DNA of 29,219 nt from Tubiluchus corallicola (taxonomy: Eukaryota > Priapulida > Priapulimorpha > Priapulimorphida > Tubiluchidae), in the NCBI GenBank assembly GCA_030141605.1, contig JAQGDQ010002399.1, positions 64,001-93,219 on the forward strand, given 5' to 3'. The translations under genes and the position numbers were made by a program. Positions 1 through 8,284 of the stretch are shown here, piece after piece (positions within the stretch are counted from its first letter, which is position 1; the number at the start of each line of letters is the position of its first letter). The notes beneath the pieces are model-generated. The model saw nothing but the letters and a program-made list of their open reading frames with translations, had not been told where the DNA came from and ran no database searches.

Positions 1-842
1 CTGATATCTTTTTTCACTACTCGCTCTAAAAGGTCATTTACAGGTGCAATTTTTATATTGAACTGGAACAAACTATCTGTTATGCCATCTACTTGCTTAG
101 CAGTATTGCCTTCTTCATCTTCTAAGTAGAAAGTAAAAAAGTCGCTAGTAGTTTCTGAACCATCGTGAACGTAGTAAATATTATTAGCAGTACTTGTTAT
201 TAAATAGCTTTGTGTAAAGGAATCTGTACCTCCATTTTGTAAAGTATCTAAATTATTATTACCATCATTCAACACCAATATACCATTGTCTGGAAATTTT
301 TGCACTAAATAGTTTATCTCTGAATTTTTGCCATCAAAGTCTTCTCCTTTTAGTGTCCTAGCAGTTATTACACTATCCTCTCCCTCATTTATTTTTAATG
401 TATCATTTAATGTCAGTACAGGACGGTGCTTAATAGTGATGAAAAAACTAACAGTATCTATTTCATGTTCAAGATTATCTGCATCTGATACAAACAATAC
501 TATTGTATCTTTTTTTTCTAAATTAGGAGGAATTGTCTTATAAAATATATTACCATTGTCAATATCAGATTGTTCAAAACTATTAACAACCACACCATTA
601 TTAACAATATGAGGAGAACCTTTGCCAATAGTATATAAAATAGGAGGAACCCCTATATAACTCAAAGAATCCTTTATTATATTAATACTATCACCATAAT
701 ATACTTCGTAATTGGGAGCAGCGTTTTCATTTTCCAAAGGAATTGTATTTCCGCCTAATACATTTCCACAGAATATACAGTACATTAGCACTGCAGTCCA
801 TAAGATTTTACCATTTGGTTTAAAAACCCTTAATCTTTTCAT
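1..842 (-). CDS. Secreted protein with CSPG/cadherin-like repeats (5' part, runs off window)
   Basis: This open frame starts at ATG 842 and reads 280 codons to the window edge without a stop, so the 3' end is missing. Residues 1-30 look like a long signal peptide: basic MKRLRVFKPNGK, then a hydrophobic stretch with two cysteines. After it come tandem repeats of the CSPG (Cadherin_3-like) type. Repeat 1 spans about 43-138. Repeat 2 spans about 141-269 and shows the family pattern of a D-x-D turn, a G-x-L strand, FTQ at 209-211, YYVHDGSE at 223-230 and then D-x-F-x-F. A third begins at APVND (266-270). Such repeats are extracellular beta-sandwiches in adhesins and surface proteins. In Bacteroidota these proteins often end in a T9SS sorting domain, but that end is not visible. 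The gene diverges from trpE. The start region carries an exact 11-bp tandem duplication. Cell-surface location is inferred; the partner is unknown. Confidence 0.75.
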   Translation of the reverse strand, partial: MKRLRVFKPNGKILWTAVLMYCIFCGNVLGGNTIPLENENAAPNYEVYYGDSINIIKDSLSYIGVPPILYTIGKGSPHIVNNGVVVNSFEQSDIDNGNIFYKTIPPNLEKKDTIVLFVSDADNLEHEIDTVSFFITIKHRPVLTLNDTLKINEGEDSVITARTLKGEDFDGKNSEINYLVQKFPDNGILVLNDGNNNLDTLQNGGTDSFTQSYLITSTANNIYYVHDGSETTSDFFTFYLEDEEGNTAKQVDGITDSLFQFNIKIAPVNDLLERVVKKDI

Positions 843-876
843 AATCTTTTCATTGAAAGGAAAAGTAAACATAATA

Positions 877-884
877 CAAATATA
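877..884 (-). promoter_or_regulatory. Putative Bacteroidota -7 box for the CSPG-repeat gene
   Basis: On the minus strand this reads TATATTTG, a match to the TAnnTTTG -7 consensus of Bacteroidota sigma-A promoters, 35 bases upstream of the ATG at 842. No good TTTG -33 element lies at the usual spacing, so only the -7 element is supported. A second, oppositely directed box (906-913) shares this 153-base gap. Confidence 0.35.
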
Positions 885-905
885 AGCTAATTAAAATTAT
901 TTTCA

Positions 906-913
906 TAAATTTG
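906..913 (+). promoter_or_regulatory. Putative -7 box for trpE
   Basis: TAAATTTG matches TAnnTTTG. Transcription would start near 920, leaving a leader of about 75 bases before trpE. That leader holds no tryptophan-rich leader peptide and no clear terminator hairpin, so classical trp attenuation is not seen. A -33 element is not evident. Confidence 0.35.
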
Positions 914-995
914 TAGATTATTCTTTATAAAAGATAAAATAATTCAACGTTCAAATATTCATCGTATTACAACTTCTTAATAACTTTTAACTTTT

Positions 996-2411
996 ATGAA
1001 GTTTAAACTACAAAAAGAAACCCTCAGAAGATTAGCTGATACAGTTACACCTGTTAGTATTTACCTCAAAGTAAGGGAGCAGTATTCTGATGCCGTATTG
1101 TTGGAAGGAGCTGATTTTCATATAGATGACAACTCTTACTCTTTTATATGTTTCAACTCTATTGCCCATTTTAAGGTAGAAAAGGAAAAAATATATGAAA
1201 AAAATATTGATGGGTCTTCACGTAATTATCCTATTACTCGCGACTTTAAAGTCATTGATCAGCTCAACTTATTTGTAAAACAATACAGCCTTGACAACCA
1301 AGATGTTACAAATACAGATGGTTTTTTTGGCTACATTGGTTATGATGCCGAAAAATACTTTGAAACCATAGAAGTAGGCAAGAAAATAAAAGATGAATAC
1401 TATATACCTGAAATACGCTACGACTTGTTCAAATATGTAATTCGTCTCAATCATTTCAAAAATGAAATAACTTTACAAAAAAATTTATACGGCAATGAAA
1501 AGAGTAGTGACCTCGATGAGTTGTACAACACTATAAAAAAAACCGTAAAAGAGGTAGAAAACTTTTCTCTTTCAGGTGAAGAAATATCAGCTACCACAGA
1601 CGAAGAGTTTTTAGAGATGGTACGAAAAGGGAGGAAACATTGTCATTTAGGCGATGTATTTCAAGTAGTACTATCGCGACAGTATAGTCAAAAGTTCAAA
1701 GGAGACGACTTCAACGTATATAGAACTTTACGATATATTAATCCATCTCCCTATCTTTTTTATTTTGACTACGGCAAATACAAAATATTTGGCTCTTCGC
1801 CCGAAGTGCAAATCAAAGTTATAGACAACAAAGCTACCATACACCCCATAGCAGGTACATTTAAACGCACAGGCAATGATGAAGCAGATAAAGAATCAGC
1901 CCAAAAACTACTTGCTAATAAAAAAGAAAACGCAGAACACGTGATGCTGGTAGACTTGGCTCGTAACGACCTTAGCCGCAATTGTAACCAAGTAAAAGTA
2001 GAAGTCTTTCGCGATGTGCAGTATTTTAGTCACGTTATACATCTTGTATCCATTGTTACAGGGCAATTGAAAAAAGGTTGCAATACAATGGATATATTGG
2101 CAGAAACCTTTCCAGCAGGTACACTTACTGGTGCTCCCAAATACCGCGCAATGGAGTTGATAGACCAATACGAAACACAAGCACGAGGTTACTATGCCGG
2201 AGCCATAGGCTTTATAGGATTAAACACCGATATTAATCACGCTATAATGATACGCACCTTCCTTAGCAAAAACAACACTCTCTTTTACCAAGCAGGAGCA
2301 GGAATAGTGCATAAGTCTGACGAAGAAAGCGAGTTGCAAGAAGCCCATAATAAATTGAGGGCACTACGCACAGCGATAGGGCAAGCAAGCAAGCTGAAAA
2401 ATAGAAGCTGA
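996..2411 (+). CDS. trpE: Anthranilate synthase component I
   Basis: TrpE converts chorismate and ammonia (delivered by TrpG) to anthranilate, the first committed step of tryptophan synthesis, in the cytoplasm. The 471-residue protein has the family's normal length. The N-terminal regulatory part is followed by the chorismate-binding domain from about residue 200, with FQVVLSRQ, NPSPYLFYF, the IAGTFKR segment, HVMLVDLARNDL, FPAGTLTGAPK and the C-terminal QAGAGIV segment. ATG 996 is the natural start and matches the usual MKF-type N-terminus of Bacteroidota TrpE. The tryptophan feedback motif, normally LLES, reads LLEG at 35-38, so the serine matching E. coli Ser40 is glycine. trpG follows 88 bases downstream on the same strand. 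An imperfect 14-bp tandem duplication spans the stop codon. Confidence 0.97.
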   Translation: MKFKLQKETLRRLADTVTPVSIYLKVREQYSDAVLLEGADFHIDDNSYSFICFNSIAHFKVEKEKIYEKNIDGSSRNYPITRDFKVIDQLNLFVKQYSLDNQDVTNTDGFFGYIGYDAEKYFETIEVGKKIKDEYYIPEIRYDLFKYVIRLNHFKNEITLQKNLYGNEKSSDLDELYNTIKKTVKEVENFSLSGEEISATTDEEFLEMVRKGRKHCHLGDVFQVVLSRQYSQKFKGDDFNVYRTLRYINPSPYLFYFDYGKYKIFGSSPEVQIKVIDNKATIHPIAGTFKRTGNDEADKESAQKLLANKKENAEHVMLVDLARNDLSRNCNQVKVEVFRDVQYFSHVIHLVSIVTGQLKKGCNTMDILAETFPAGTLTGAPKYRAMELIDQYETQARGYYAGAIGFIGLNTDINHAIMIRTFLSKNNTLFYQAGAGIVHKSDEESELQEAHNKLRALRTAIGQASKLKNRS

Positions 2412-2418
2412 AAATTGA
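2391..2418 (+). repeat. Imperfect 14-bp tandem duplication across the trpE stop codon
   Basis: The unit at 2391-2404 (AAGCTGAAAAATAG) is followed directly by a near copy at 2405-2418 (AAGCTGAAAATTGA). Because 14 is not a multiple of three, the second copy is read in another frame and supplies the TGA stop at 2409-2411. Confidence 0.75.
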
Positions 2419-2499
2419 TAACATATATACATTTACAGCTTGTCCGTAATATCAAAAACATTAGGAATAAATCAAAAATGATTTTTTAGCTTTTATCTT

Positions 2500-3069
2500 A
2501 TGAAAATATTAGTATTAGACAATTACGATTCTTTTGTGTATAATCTTGCACATTACCTAGAAGAGCTAACCAAACAGCAAATAGACGTATTTCGCAACGA
2601 TGAAATAAGCATAGAAGAGGTAGCCAAATATGATAAGATATTGCTTTCCCCTGGTCCCGGTGTGCCAAAAGATGCTGGTATAATGCCCGAACTGATACAA
2701 CGATACGCAACTACCAAAAGTATACTTGGTGTATGCCTTGGAGAACAAGCCATAGGCGAAGCTTTTGGCGGAAGACTTATCAATCTGGAAGAGGTATATC
2801 ACGGTGTAGCCACCACTATTACCATTACAGGCGATAGAGATGTTACTTTCAAAAATATTCCTAAAACTATAGAAATAGGACGTTACCACTCGTGGATAGT
2901 AGATAAAAATACACTGCCTGATGTTTTAGAAATGACTAGTGTAGATGAAAACGGCTACTTAATGTCTTTGAAACATAAAACCTTGGATGTAAGAGGCGTA
3001 CAGTTTCACCCTGAATCTGTCCTCACCCCGCACGGTAAGGAAATGATAAAAAACTGGTTGTTAAGTTAA
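2500..3069 (+). CDS. trpG: Anthranilate synthase component II (glutamine amidotransferase)
   Basis: TrpG hydrolyses glutamine and passes ammonia to TrpE. The 189-residue protein is a complete stand-alone class I amidotransferase. It begins with the typical MKILVLDNYDSFVYNL and has SPGPG at 50-54, the nucleophile elbow GVCLGEQA with Cys79, and the HPES motif with His170 and Glu172 completing the triad. The residue after LG is Glu, where His or Met is more common in this family; this should not affect catalysis. The close relative PabA has the same fold, but direct adjacency to trpE and trpD supports TrpG. One protein may serve both pathways, as in some bacteria. It is probably co-transcribed with trpE. 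Confidence 0.95.
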   Translation: MKILVLDNYDSFVYNLAHYLEELTKQQIDVFRNDEISIEEVAKYDKILLSPGPGVPKDAGIMPELIQRYATTKSILGVCLGEQAIGEAFGGRLINLEEVYHGVATTITITGDRDVTFKNIPKTIEIGRYHSWIVDKNTLPDVLEMTSVDENGYLMSLKHKTLDVRGVQFHPESVLTPHGKEMIKNWLLS

Positions 3070-3159
3070 AAGATAAAAATTAAAAAATTTGAAGATATTT
3101 TGTAAAAGTTAAATAATATAGAGAAAATTTCTATTATTTAAAACAATAGATTTTGACAG

Positions 3160-3188
3160 TTGTTTTGTGTTATAATACCTTAATTTTG
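3160..3188 (+). promoter_or_regulatory. Putative promoter of trpD
   Basis: TTG at 3160-3162, an 18-base spacer and TAATTTTG at 3181-3188 fit the Bacteroidota -33/-7 pattern. Transcription would start near 3195, about 40 bases before trpD. This and the 167-base gap suggest that trpD can be transcribed apart from trpEG. Confidence 0.45.
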
Positions 3189-3236
3189 TAGGTTAGCTAC
3201 TAATTTTCATCTTTATTTTTTATTCTTATTCAATTT

Positions 3237-4232
3237 ATGAAAAAAACGTTAGAAAAGCTAATTACGGGTTATACTTTAACACAAGAAGAAGCTAGAACTA
3301 TATTGTTGAGCATTACCAACGACAAGTATAATGAAATAGAAACTACGGCTTTTGTTTTTGCTTTTGCGATGCGACCTATTACTGCCGAAGAATTGTCGGG
3401 TTTTCGCGATGCTTTATTAGAGATATGTGTAAAGATAGATACATCTGCCCACAACACTATAGACCTGTGCGGCACAGGGGGCGACGGTAAGGATACTTTC
3501 AACATATCTACACTGGCATCCTTCGTAGTAGCAGGAGCAGACCAAAAGGTGGTAAAGCACGGCAATTATGGAGTGTCTTCGCCTTGTGGTTCGTCCAACA
3601 TTATAGAAGGCTTTGGAGTAAAACTGACCAATGATGAAGCTAAGTTGCAAAAAACCTTAGAAAAGGCAAACATTTGCTACCTGCACGCTCCACTGTTCCA
3701 TCCTGCTATGAAAAAAGTAGCTAATATACGCCAGTCGCTTCGCATCAAAACTTTTTTCAATATGTTGGGTCCCTTGATGAATCCCTGCTTTCCACAAAAC
3801 CAATATACGGGTGTGTACCATCCTGAACTGCTTTCTCTCTATGAAAATGTATTGAAAACTACACGCAACAATTACATTATTGTTCATTCTAAGGATGGGT
3901 ATGACGAAGTATCTCTCACGGATGAATTTTATATAAAATCCTGTTTTTCTACGGAAGAATTGGAACACCCATTTTTCACAGAAAATCGCTATCGGCAAGA
4001 AGAATTAAAAGGCGGTGATGATATAAAATCTTCATTGAAAACCTTTGAAGATATATTAAAAGGAAATGGTACAGAGGCTCAAAACAATGTAGTAGTAGCT
4101 AATGCTTCGTTAGCTTTGAAATGCTTGCTTCCCAAAACCAATATAAACATATGTATTGAAAAAGCACAAAAATCGCTTCACGATGGCAAAGCCTTAAAAG
4201 CTTTAAGCAATTTGCTGAAATACCAGCAGTAA
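3237..4232 (+). CDS. trpD: Anthranilate phosphoribosyltransferase
   Basis: TrpD joins anthranilate to phosphoribosyl pyrophosphate, giving phosphoribosyl-anthranilate. The 331-residue length is normal. An N-terminal helical domain (about 1-70) is followed by the PRPP-binding loop with CGTGGDG at 78-84, NISTLA at 89-94 and the anthranilate and PRPP contacts KHGNYGVSS starting at 107. The segment RTSLRIKTFFNMLGPLMNP-like at about 163-182 (here starting RQSLRIKTFF) is the family's second conserved block. It follows trpE and trpG, but no trpC, trpF, trpB or trpA comes next; the following gene is guaA, so the rest of the pathway must lie elsewhere or be absent. Confidence 0.96.
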   Translation: MKKTLEKLITGYTLTQEEARTILLSITNDKYNEIETTAFVFAFAMRPITAEELSGFRDALLEICVKIDTSAHNTIDLCGTGGDGKDTFNISTLASFVVAGADQKVVKHGNYGVSSPCGSSNIIEGFGVKLTNDEAKLQKTLEKANICYLHAPLFHPAMKKVANIRQSLRIKTFFNMLGPLMNPCFPQNQYTGVYHPELLSLYENVLKTTRNNYIIVHSKDGYDEVSLTDEFYIKSCFSTEELEHPFFTENRYRQEELKGGDDIKSSLKTFEDILKGNGTEAQNNVVVANASLALKCLLPKTNINICIEKAQKSLHDGKALKALSNLLKYQQ

Positions 4233-4345
4233 AAGTAGTTAAGGACAACTTTTATATCTTATACCTTCTTGTAGGAATGAGTTGTTGTTTGCCTTTACAA
4301 AGTGGAATATATCGGACTCAATGAACATGTTATTAGTAAAATTTA

Positions 4346-4353
4346 TACCTTTG
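4346..4353 (+). promoter_or_regulatory. Putative -7 box for guaA
   Basis: TACCTTTG matches TAnnTTTG and lies 36 bases upstream of the GTG start. No clear TTTG -33 element is seen at normal spacing. Confidence 0.38.
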
Positions 4354-4388
4354 TTAAGGAATTATTAATTAAATAATACGATTTGTCT

Positions 4389-5918
4389 GTGCAAGAAAGG
4401 ATAATAATTGTAGATTGTGGTTCACAATACACACAATTGATAGCTCGCAGAGTAAGAGAGCTTAATATATATTGTGAAATATACCCTTATAATAAAGAAA
4501 TAAAGACGGATTCTACGCTCAAAGGGGTTATTATTTCCGGAAGTCCTCATTCTGTAAATAATGAAAATGCTCCACAACTAAAATTAGAGGCTTATCGTAA
4601 AAAATTTCCTCTACTTGGTATTTGTTATGGCTCGCAGTATTTGGTAAAGTACAATGGGGGAGAGGTAGTAAAGTCAGCAACAAGAGAGTTTGGCAGAGCC
4701 AACCTATCCTTTGTAGATACCGAAAGTACGTTGTTGGAAAGTATTCCTCATAACACACAGGTGTGGATGTCGCATAGCGATACTATTAGCAAGTTGCCTA
4801 CTGGATTTAAGGTTATAGCTAGCACCAATGATATAAGAAATGCTGCTTACCAAATAGAAGGAGAAAATACTTTTGGATTGCAGTTTCATCCAGAAGTATA
4901 CCATACTACTAATGGAAAAAAGATAATAGAAAATTTTTTAGTGGGTATATGTAAGTGTAGTCAAAACTGGACTCCTCTTTCATTTGTTAAAACCTCTGTG
5001 GCTGATATAAAGAATACCGTAAAGGAAGATAATGTTATACTTGGTTTGTCGGGTGGGGTAGATTCTACTGTGGCTGCTGTGCTGATACATAAGGCTATTG
5101 GAAAACAGCTTACTTGTATTTTTGTAGACAATGGTTTGCTGCGTAAAAACGAGTATGAAACTGTTTATCAAAAATATCAAGAACTAGGTTTGAACGTAAT
5201 AGCCGTAGATGCTAAAAACAAATTTCTTATGCCTTTGAAAGGTGTGAGCGACCCTGAAAAGAAAAGAAAAATAATTGGCAAAGTTTTTATTGATGTGTTC
5301 AATGAAGAAGCTCAAAAAATAAAGAATGCTAAATGGTTGGCACAGGGGACTATTTATCCTGATGTGATAGAATCAGTATCAGTAAATGGCCCTTCGGCAA
5401 CTATCAAATCGCATCACAACGTAGGTGGGCTACCCGAAAAGATGCATCTTAAAATATTAGAACCTCTTAACTTGTTGTTTAAAGATGAAGTGAGACGAAT
5501 AGGAGATTCGCTAGGGATAGATGATAAGTTTTTGAAAAGACATCCGTTTCCGGGACCGGGGCTTGCTATACGCATCATTGGAGAGATAACCGAAGAGAAA
5601 ACAGCTGTCTTACAGGAAGCTGACTATATATTTATTAATAAACTTAAAGAAAAGAAATTATACGACCAAGTGTGGCAGGCTGCTACTATATTGTTGCCTA
5701 TACAGTCGGTAGGAGTAATGGGCGATGAGAGAACTTATGAGAATGTAGTAGTTTTGAGGGCTGTTGCCTCTACTGATGGTATGACTGCTGATTGGGTGCA
5801 TCTGCCGTATCAGTTTCTTGCTGAAATATCTAACGAGATAATTAATAAAGTAAAAGGTATCAATAGGGTAGTATACGACATTAGCTCAAAACCACCTGCT
5901 ACCATAGAGTGGGAGTAA
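4389..5918 (+). CDS. guaA: GMP synthase (glutamine-hydrolysing)
   Basis: GuaA converts XMP to GMP using ATP and glutamine. Counting from GTG 4389, the amidotransferase domain (about 1-190) has Cys79 in GICYGSQ and His167/Glu169 in QFHPE. The ATP-pyrophosphatase domain begins near 200 with LSGGVDS (about 220-226). The C-terminal dimerisation domain holds [12 protein letters not shown] and ends with the family's usual KPPATIEWE. No ATG is possible: an in-frame TAA lies at 4374-4376 and the only nearby starts are TTG 4383 and GTG 4389. I choose GTG because Bacteroidota GuaA proteins, as I recall them, begin MQE-x-IIILDFGSQ, matching [16 protein letters not shown] would add two residues. Both start codons are weak. 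A Cys replaces the usual Phe of DFGSQ. The gene is followed by tauE-like and purB genes on the same strand. Confidence 0.96.
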   Translation: MQERIIIVDCGSQYTQLIARRVRELNIYCEIYPYNKEIKTDSTLKGVIISGSPHSVNNENAPQLKLEAYRKKFPLLGICYGSQYLVKYNGGEVVKSATREFGRANLSFVDTESTLLESIPHNTQVWMSHSDTISKLPTGFKVIASTNDIRNAAYQIEGENTFGLQFHPEVYHTTNGKKIIENFLVGICKCSQNWTPLSFVKTSVADIKNTVKEDNVILGLSGGVDSTVAAVLIHKAIGKQLTCIFVDNGLLRKNEYETVYQKYQELGLNVIAVDAKNKFLMPLKGVSDPEKKRKIIGKVFIDVFNEEAQKIKNAKWLAQGTIYPDVIESVSVNGPSATIKSHHNVGGLPEKMHLKILEPLNLLFKDEVRRIGDSLGIDDKFLKRHPFPGPGLAIRIIGEITEEKTAVLQEADYIFINKLKEKKLYDQVWQAATILLPIQSVGVMGDERTYENVVVLRAVASTDGMTADWVHLPYQFLAEISNEIINKVKGINRVVYDISSKPPATIEWE

Positions 5919-6010
5919 TGATATAAAAAGATAAAGGCAATTTATTATACAAACAAGTTTGTTAAATGAATAGGAGTTGTATGTAAATTGTTTTAGTTAA
6001 AATAAGATTT

Positions 6011-6790
6011 ATGGAGTGGTATTATATTGTAACAGTTATTGTCGTAGGGTTCTTTGCTGGCTATATCAATGTATTTGCAGGAGGTGGGTCTATTTTAAGT
6101 TTGTCTTTTTTAATGTTCATAGGATTGCCTCCTACTGTGGCTAATGGTACAATAAGGGTGGCTGTTTTTCTTCAAACTTTGGTAGTATCTGCTAGTTTCA
6201 AAAAACAAAAAGTATTGGATGTAAAGCAAAGTTGGCGATATGCTATACCTGCAGTAATAGGGGCTTTTGTAGGTGCGCGATTAGCCGTTTCTATCGACGA
6301 TAATCTGATGGAGAAGGTTATAGGTATTATACTTGTAGTGATGCTGCTAATGGTAATTTTGAAGCCTGATACTTGGATAAATGGTAAGGAGCATTTAACT
6401 AAGGCGAGGCCAAGTATTATACAGATTATTGTGTTATTTTTTATAGGAGTTTATGGTGGTTTTATTCAGGTAGGTATTGGTTTTTTTCTTATTGCAGGCT
6501 TGGTGTTAGGAGCTGGGTTAAATTTGTTGAAGACTAATGCTGTGAAAGTGTTTATTGTGTTGTTGTATTCTCCTATTGCTTTGGCTACTTTTATGTATTA
6601 CGGTCAGGTGGATTATGTTTGGGGACTTTTACTTGGTTTGGGCAATATGAGTGGTGGTTATCTTGCTTCGCGTATGGCTGTGAAAAAAGGGCCTCAATTT
6701 GCTCGTTATGTTTTGATATTTGTTATTATATTTGCTTCACTTAAGTTTTTGGGAGTGTATGATTATGTGAAGGATTTTTTTGTGCAGTGA
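6011..6790 (+). CDS. TauE/SafE-family membrane transporter
   Basis: The 259-residue protein is almost wholly hydrophobic, with about eight membrane segments arranged as two similar halves. The N-terminal half carries the family hallmark, a glycine-rich loop (VFAGGGSILSL, about 22-32) followed by GLPPTVANGTIRV; the second half repeats it less clearly as GGFIQVGIGFFLIAGLVLG. Members of this family (TauE, SafE, CysZ-independent exporters) move sulfite, sulfoacetate or other small organic anions across the inner membrane, but substrates are rarely known. Placed between guaA and purB with gaps of 92 and 43 bases and no clear promoter of its own, it is probably read through with the purine genes. 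That does not by itself suggest a purine substrate. The exact substrate cannot be read from the sequence. Confidence 0.85.
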   Translation: MEWYYIVTVIVVGFFAGYINVFAGGGSILSLSFLMFIGLPPTVANGTIRVAVFLQTLVVSASFKKQKVLDVKQSWRYAIPAVIGAFVGARLAVSIDDNLMEKVIGIILVVMLLMVILKPDTWINGKEHLTKARPSIIQIIVLFFIGVYGGFIQVGIGFFLIAGLVLGAGLNLLKTNAVKVFIVLLYSPIALATFMYYGQVDYVWGLLLGLGNMSGGYLASRMAVKKGPQFARYVLIFVIIFASLKFLGVYDYVKDFFVQ

Positions 6791-6833
6791 TAATTGATGG
6801 GTAGAGGTATGTATTTTAAAAGATTTTTGAATT

Positions 6834-8180
6834 ATGAAAGTTCATTTATTGACGGCTATTTCGCCTGTTGATGGTAGGTATAGGGGCAAGGTTGATAGCT
6901 TGGCCTTGTATTTTTCAGAGTATGCGTTGATTAAATATCGTGTGTTAGTAGAGATTGAATATTTTATTGCCTTGTGCGAGCATCCGTTGGAGCAGTTGCA
7001 AGGCGTTGATGAGAAGGCGTTCGAAAAGTTGAGAGCTGTTTACAAGGATTTTAGTATTGAGGAGGCAGAGAAAGTAAAGAACATTGAGACTACTACCAAT
7101 CACGATATTAAGGCGGTAGAGTATTATATTAAAGAAAAATTCGATGAGTTGGGGCTAGGAAAGTATAAGGAGTTTGTGCATTTTGGTCTTACTTCGCAAG
7201 ATATTAACAATACGGCTATGCCTTGTTCTTTGCGCGATGCTGCCCACAATGTGTATTATCCTTTATTGGGTGAGTTGATTGATAGGCTTGAGGGTTTAGT
7301 GAGCGACTGGAAGGATATGCCTATGTTAGCTCGTACGCACGGACAGCCTGCTTCGCCTACGAGGTTGGGTAAGGAAATAAGGGTGTTTGTGGAACGGCTG
7401 ACTACTCAGTTAAATTTGTTGAAAAAAGTACCTTGTTCGGCTAAGTTTGGAGGTGCTACTGGTAATTTTAATGCTCACGTAGTGGCTTATCCTGATGTTG
7501 ATTGGGAGGTGTTTGGCAATAAGTTTGTGAATGAAGTATTGAAGTTGGAAAGAGAGAAGTGTACTACGCAGATTTCCAACTATGATAATTTTGGTGCGAT
7601 TTTTGATAATTTTAAGCGGATTAATATTATTCTTATAGATTTTGCGAGGGATATATGGCAGTATATTGCTATGGATTATTTTAAGCAAAGGATAAGGAAA
7701 GGAGAAGTGGGCTCTTCTGCTATGCCTCATAAGGTCAATCCTATTGATTTTGAAAATGCAGAGGGTAATTTGGGTGTAGCAAATGCTATTTTTGAGCATT
7801 TGACGTGTAAGTTGCCTATTTCTAGGTTGCAGAGAGACCTTACAGACTCTACGGTGCTGCGAAATATGGGAGTACCTATTGCTCATACGGTAGTAGCTAT
7901 TAGATCCTTGTTGCGGGGTGTTGGTAAGCTAATTATCAATAAGGACGCTATCTTGGGAGATTTGGAGAGCAATTGGAGTGTGGTAGCAGAGGCTATTCAA
8001 ACAATTTTGAGGCGCGAAGGCTATCCCAATCCTTATGAAGTTTTAAAAGATTTAACAAGAAAGAACACAAAGGTAGATAAGGATAGTATGAGGGCATTTA
8101 TAGATGGGCTGGATGTGGATGAGAAGGTAAAAGACGAGTTAAGAGCTATTGACCCTTATAATTATACGGGAATGGCTTAA
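6834..8180 (+). CDS. purB: Adenylosuccinate lyase
   Basis: PurB cleaves fumarate from SAICAR and from adenylosuccinate, serving two steps of purine synthesis. The 448-residue protein starts MKVHLLTAISPVDGRY, as in the E. coli-type enzymes. It carries TTTNHDIKAVEYYI (about 85-98), the substrate-binding FGLTSQDINNTA, the catalytic region ARTHGQPASPTRLGKE, and the fumarase/aspartase superfamily loop GEVGSSAMPHKVNPIDFENAE with SSAMPHK at 294-300. The length is typical of the longer E. coli-like subclass. With guaA 2.5 kb upstream it covers the last reactions of the AMP and GMP branches. Confidence 0.96.
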   Translation: MKVHLLTAISPVDGRYRGKVDSLALYFSEYALIKYRVLVEIEYFIALCEHPLEQLQGVDEKAFEKLRAVYKDFSIEEAEKVKNIETTTNHDIKAVEYYIKEKFDELGLGKYKEFVHFGLTSQDINNTAMPCSLRDAAHNVYYPLLGELIDRLEGLVSDWKDMPMLARTHGQPASPTRLGKEIRVFVERLTTQLNLLKKVPCSAKFGGATGNFNAHVVAYPDVDWEVFGNKFVNEVLKLEREKCTTQISNYDNFGAIFDNFKRINIILIDFARDIWQYIAMDYFKQRIRKGEVGSSAMPHKVNPIDFENAEGNLGVANAIFEHLTCKLPISRLQRDLTDSTVLRNMGVPIAHTVVAIRSLLRGVGKLIINKDAILGDLESNWSVVAEAIQTILRREGYPNPYEVLKDLTRKNTKVDKDSMRAFIDGLDVDEKVKDELRAIDPYNYTGMA

Positions 8181-8244
8181 AAATAGGCTTTGTATCTTAA
8201 AAATTCAAATATAAAAAACAACAACAATTAGATAAATATTAATT

Positions 8245-8283
8245 ATGAAAAAAAGCTGCTGTACGAACAGTTGTATATTATAG
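8245..8283 (+). other. Possible 12-codon leader ORF before the exporter gene
   Basis: ATG at 8245 opens a 12-codon frame reading MKKSCCTNSCIL, with three cysteines, ending in TAG at 8281-8283. One base later (8285) the ATG of the ABC exporter begins, an arrangement suited to translational coupling. The MKK beginning looks like a genuine start in this genome. There is no homology evidence and it may be chance. Confidence 0.25.
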
Positions 8284-8284
8284 A

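Noticed and set aside
914-995. trp attenuator or leader peptide upstream of trpE
   Set aside because: No run of Trp codons, no terminator/antiterminator hairpin pair and no T-box-like structure could be seen.
5949-5962. ACAAAC-AA-GTTTGT inverted repeat downstream of guaA
   Set aside because: The stem is short, the loop would be too small unless pairs are lost, and no T run follows, so it does not qualify as a terminator or operator.
7410-7886. 158-codon open frame opposite purB
   Set aside because: It lies wholly within purB, whose motifs are intact, and has no recognisable domain.
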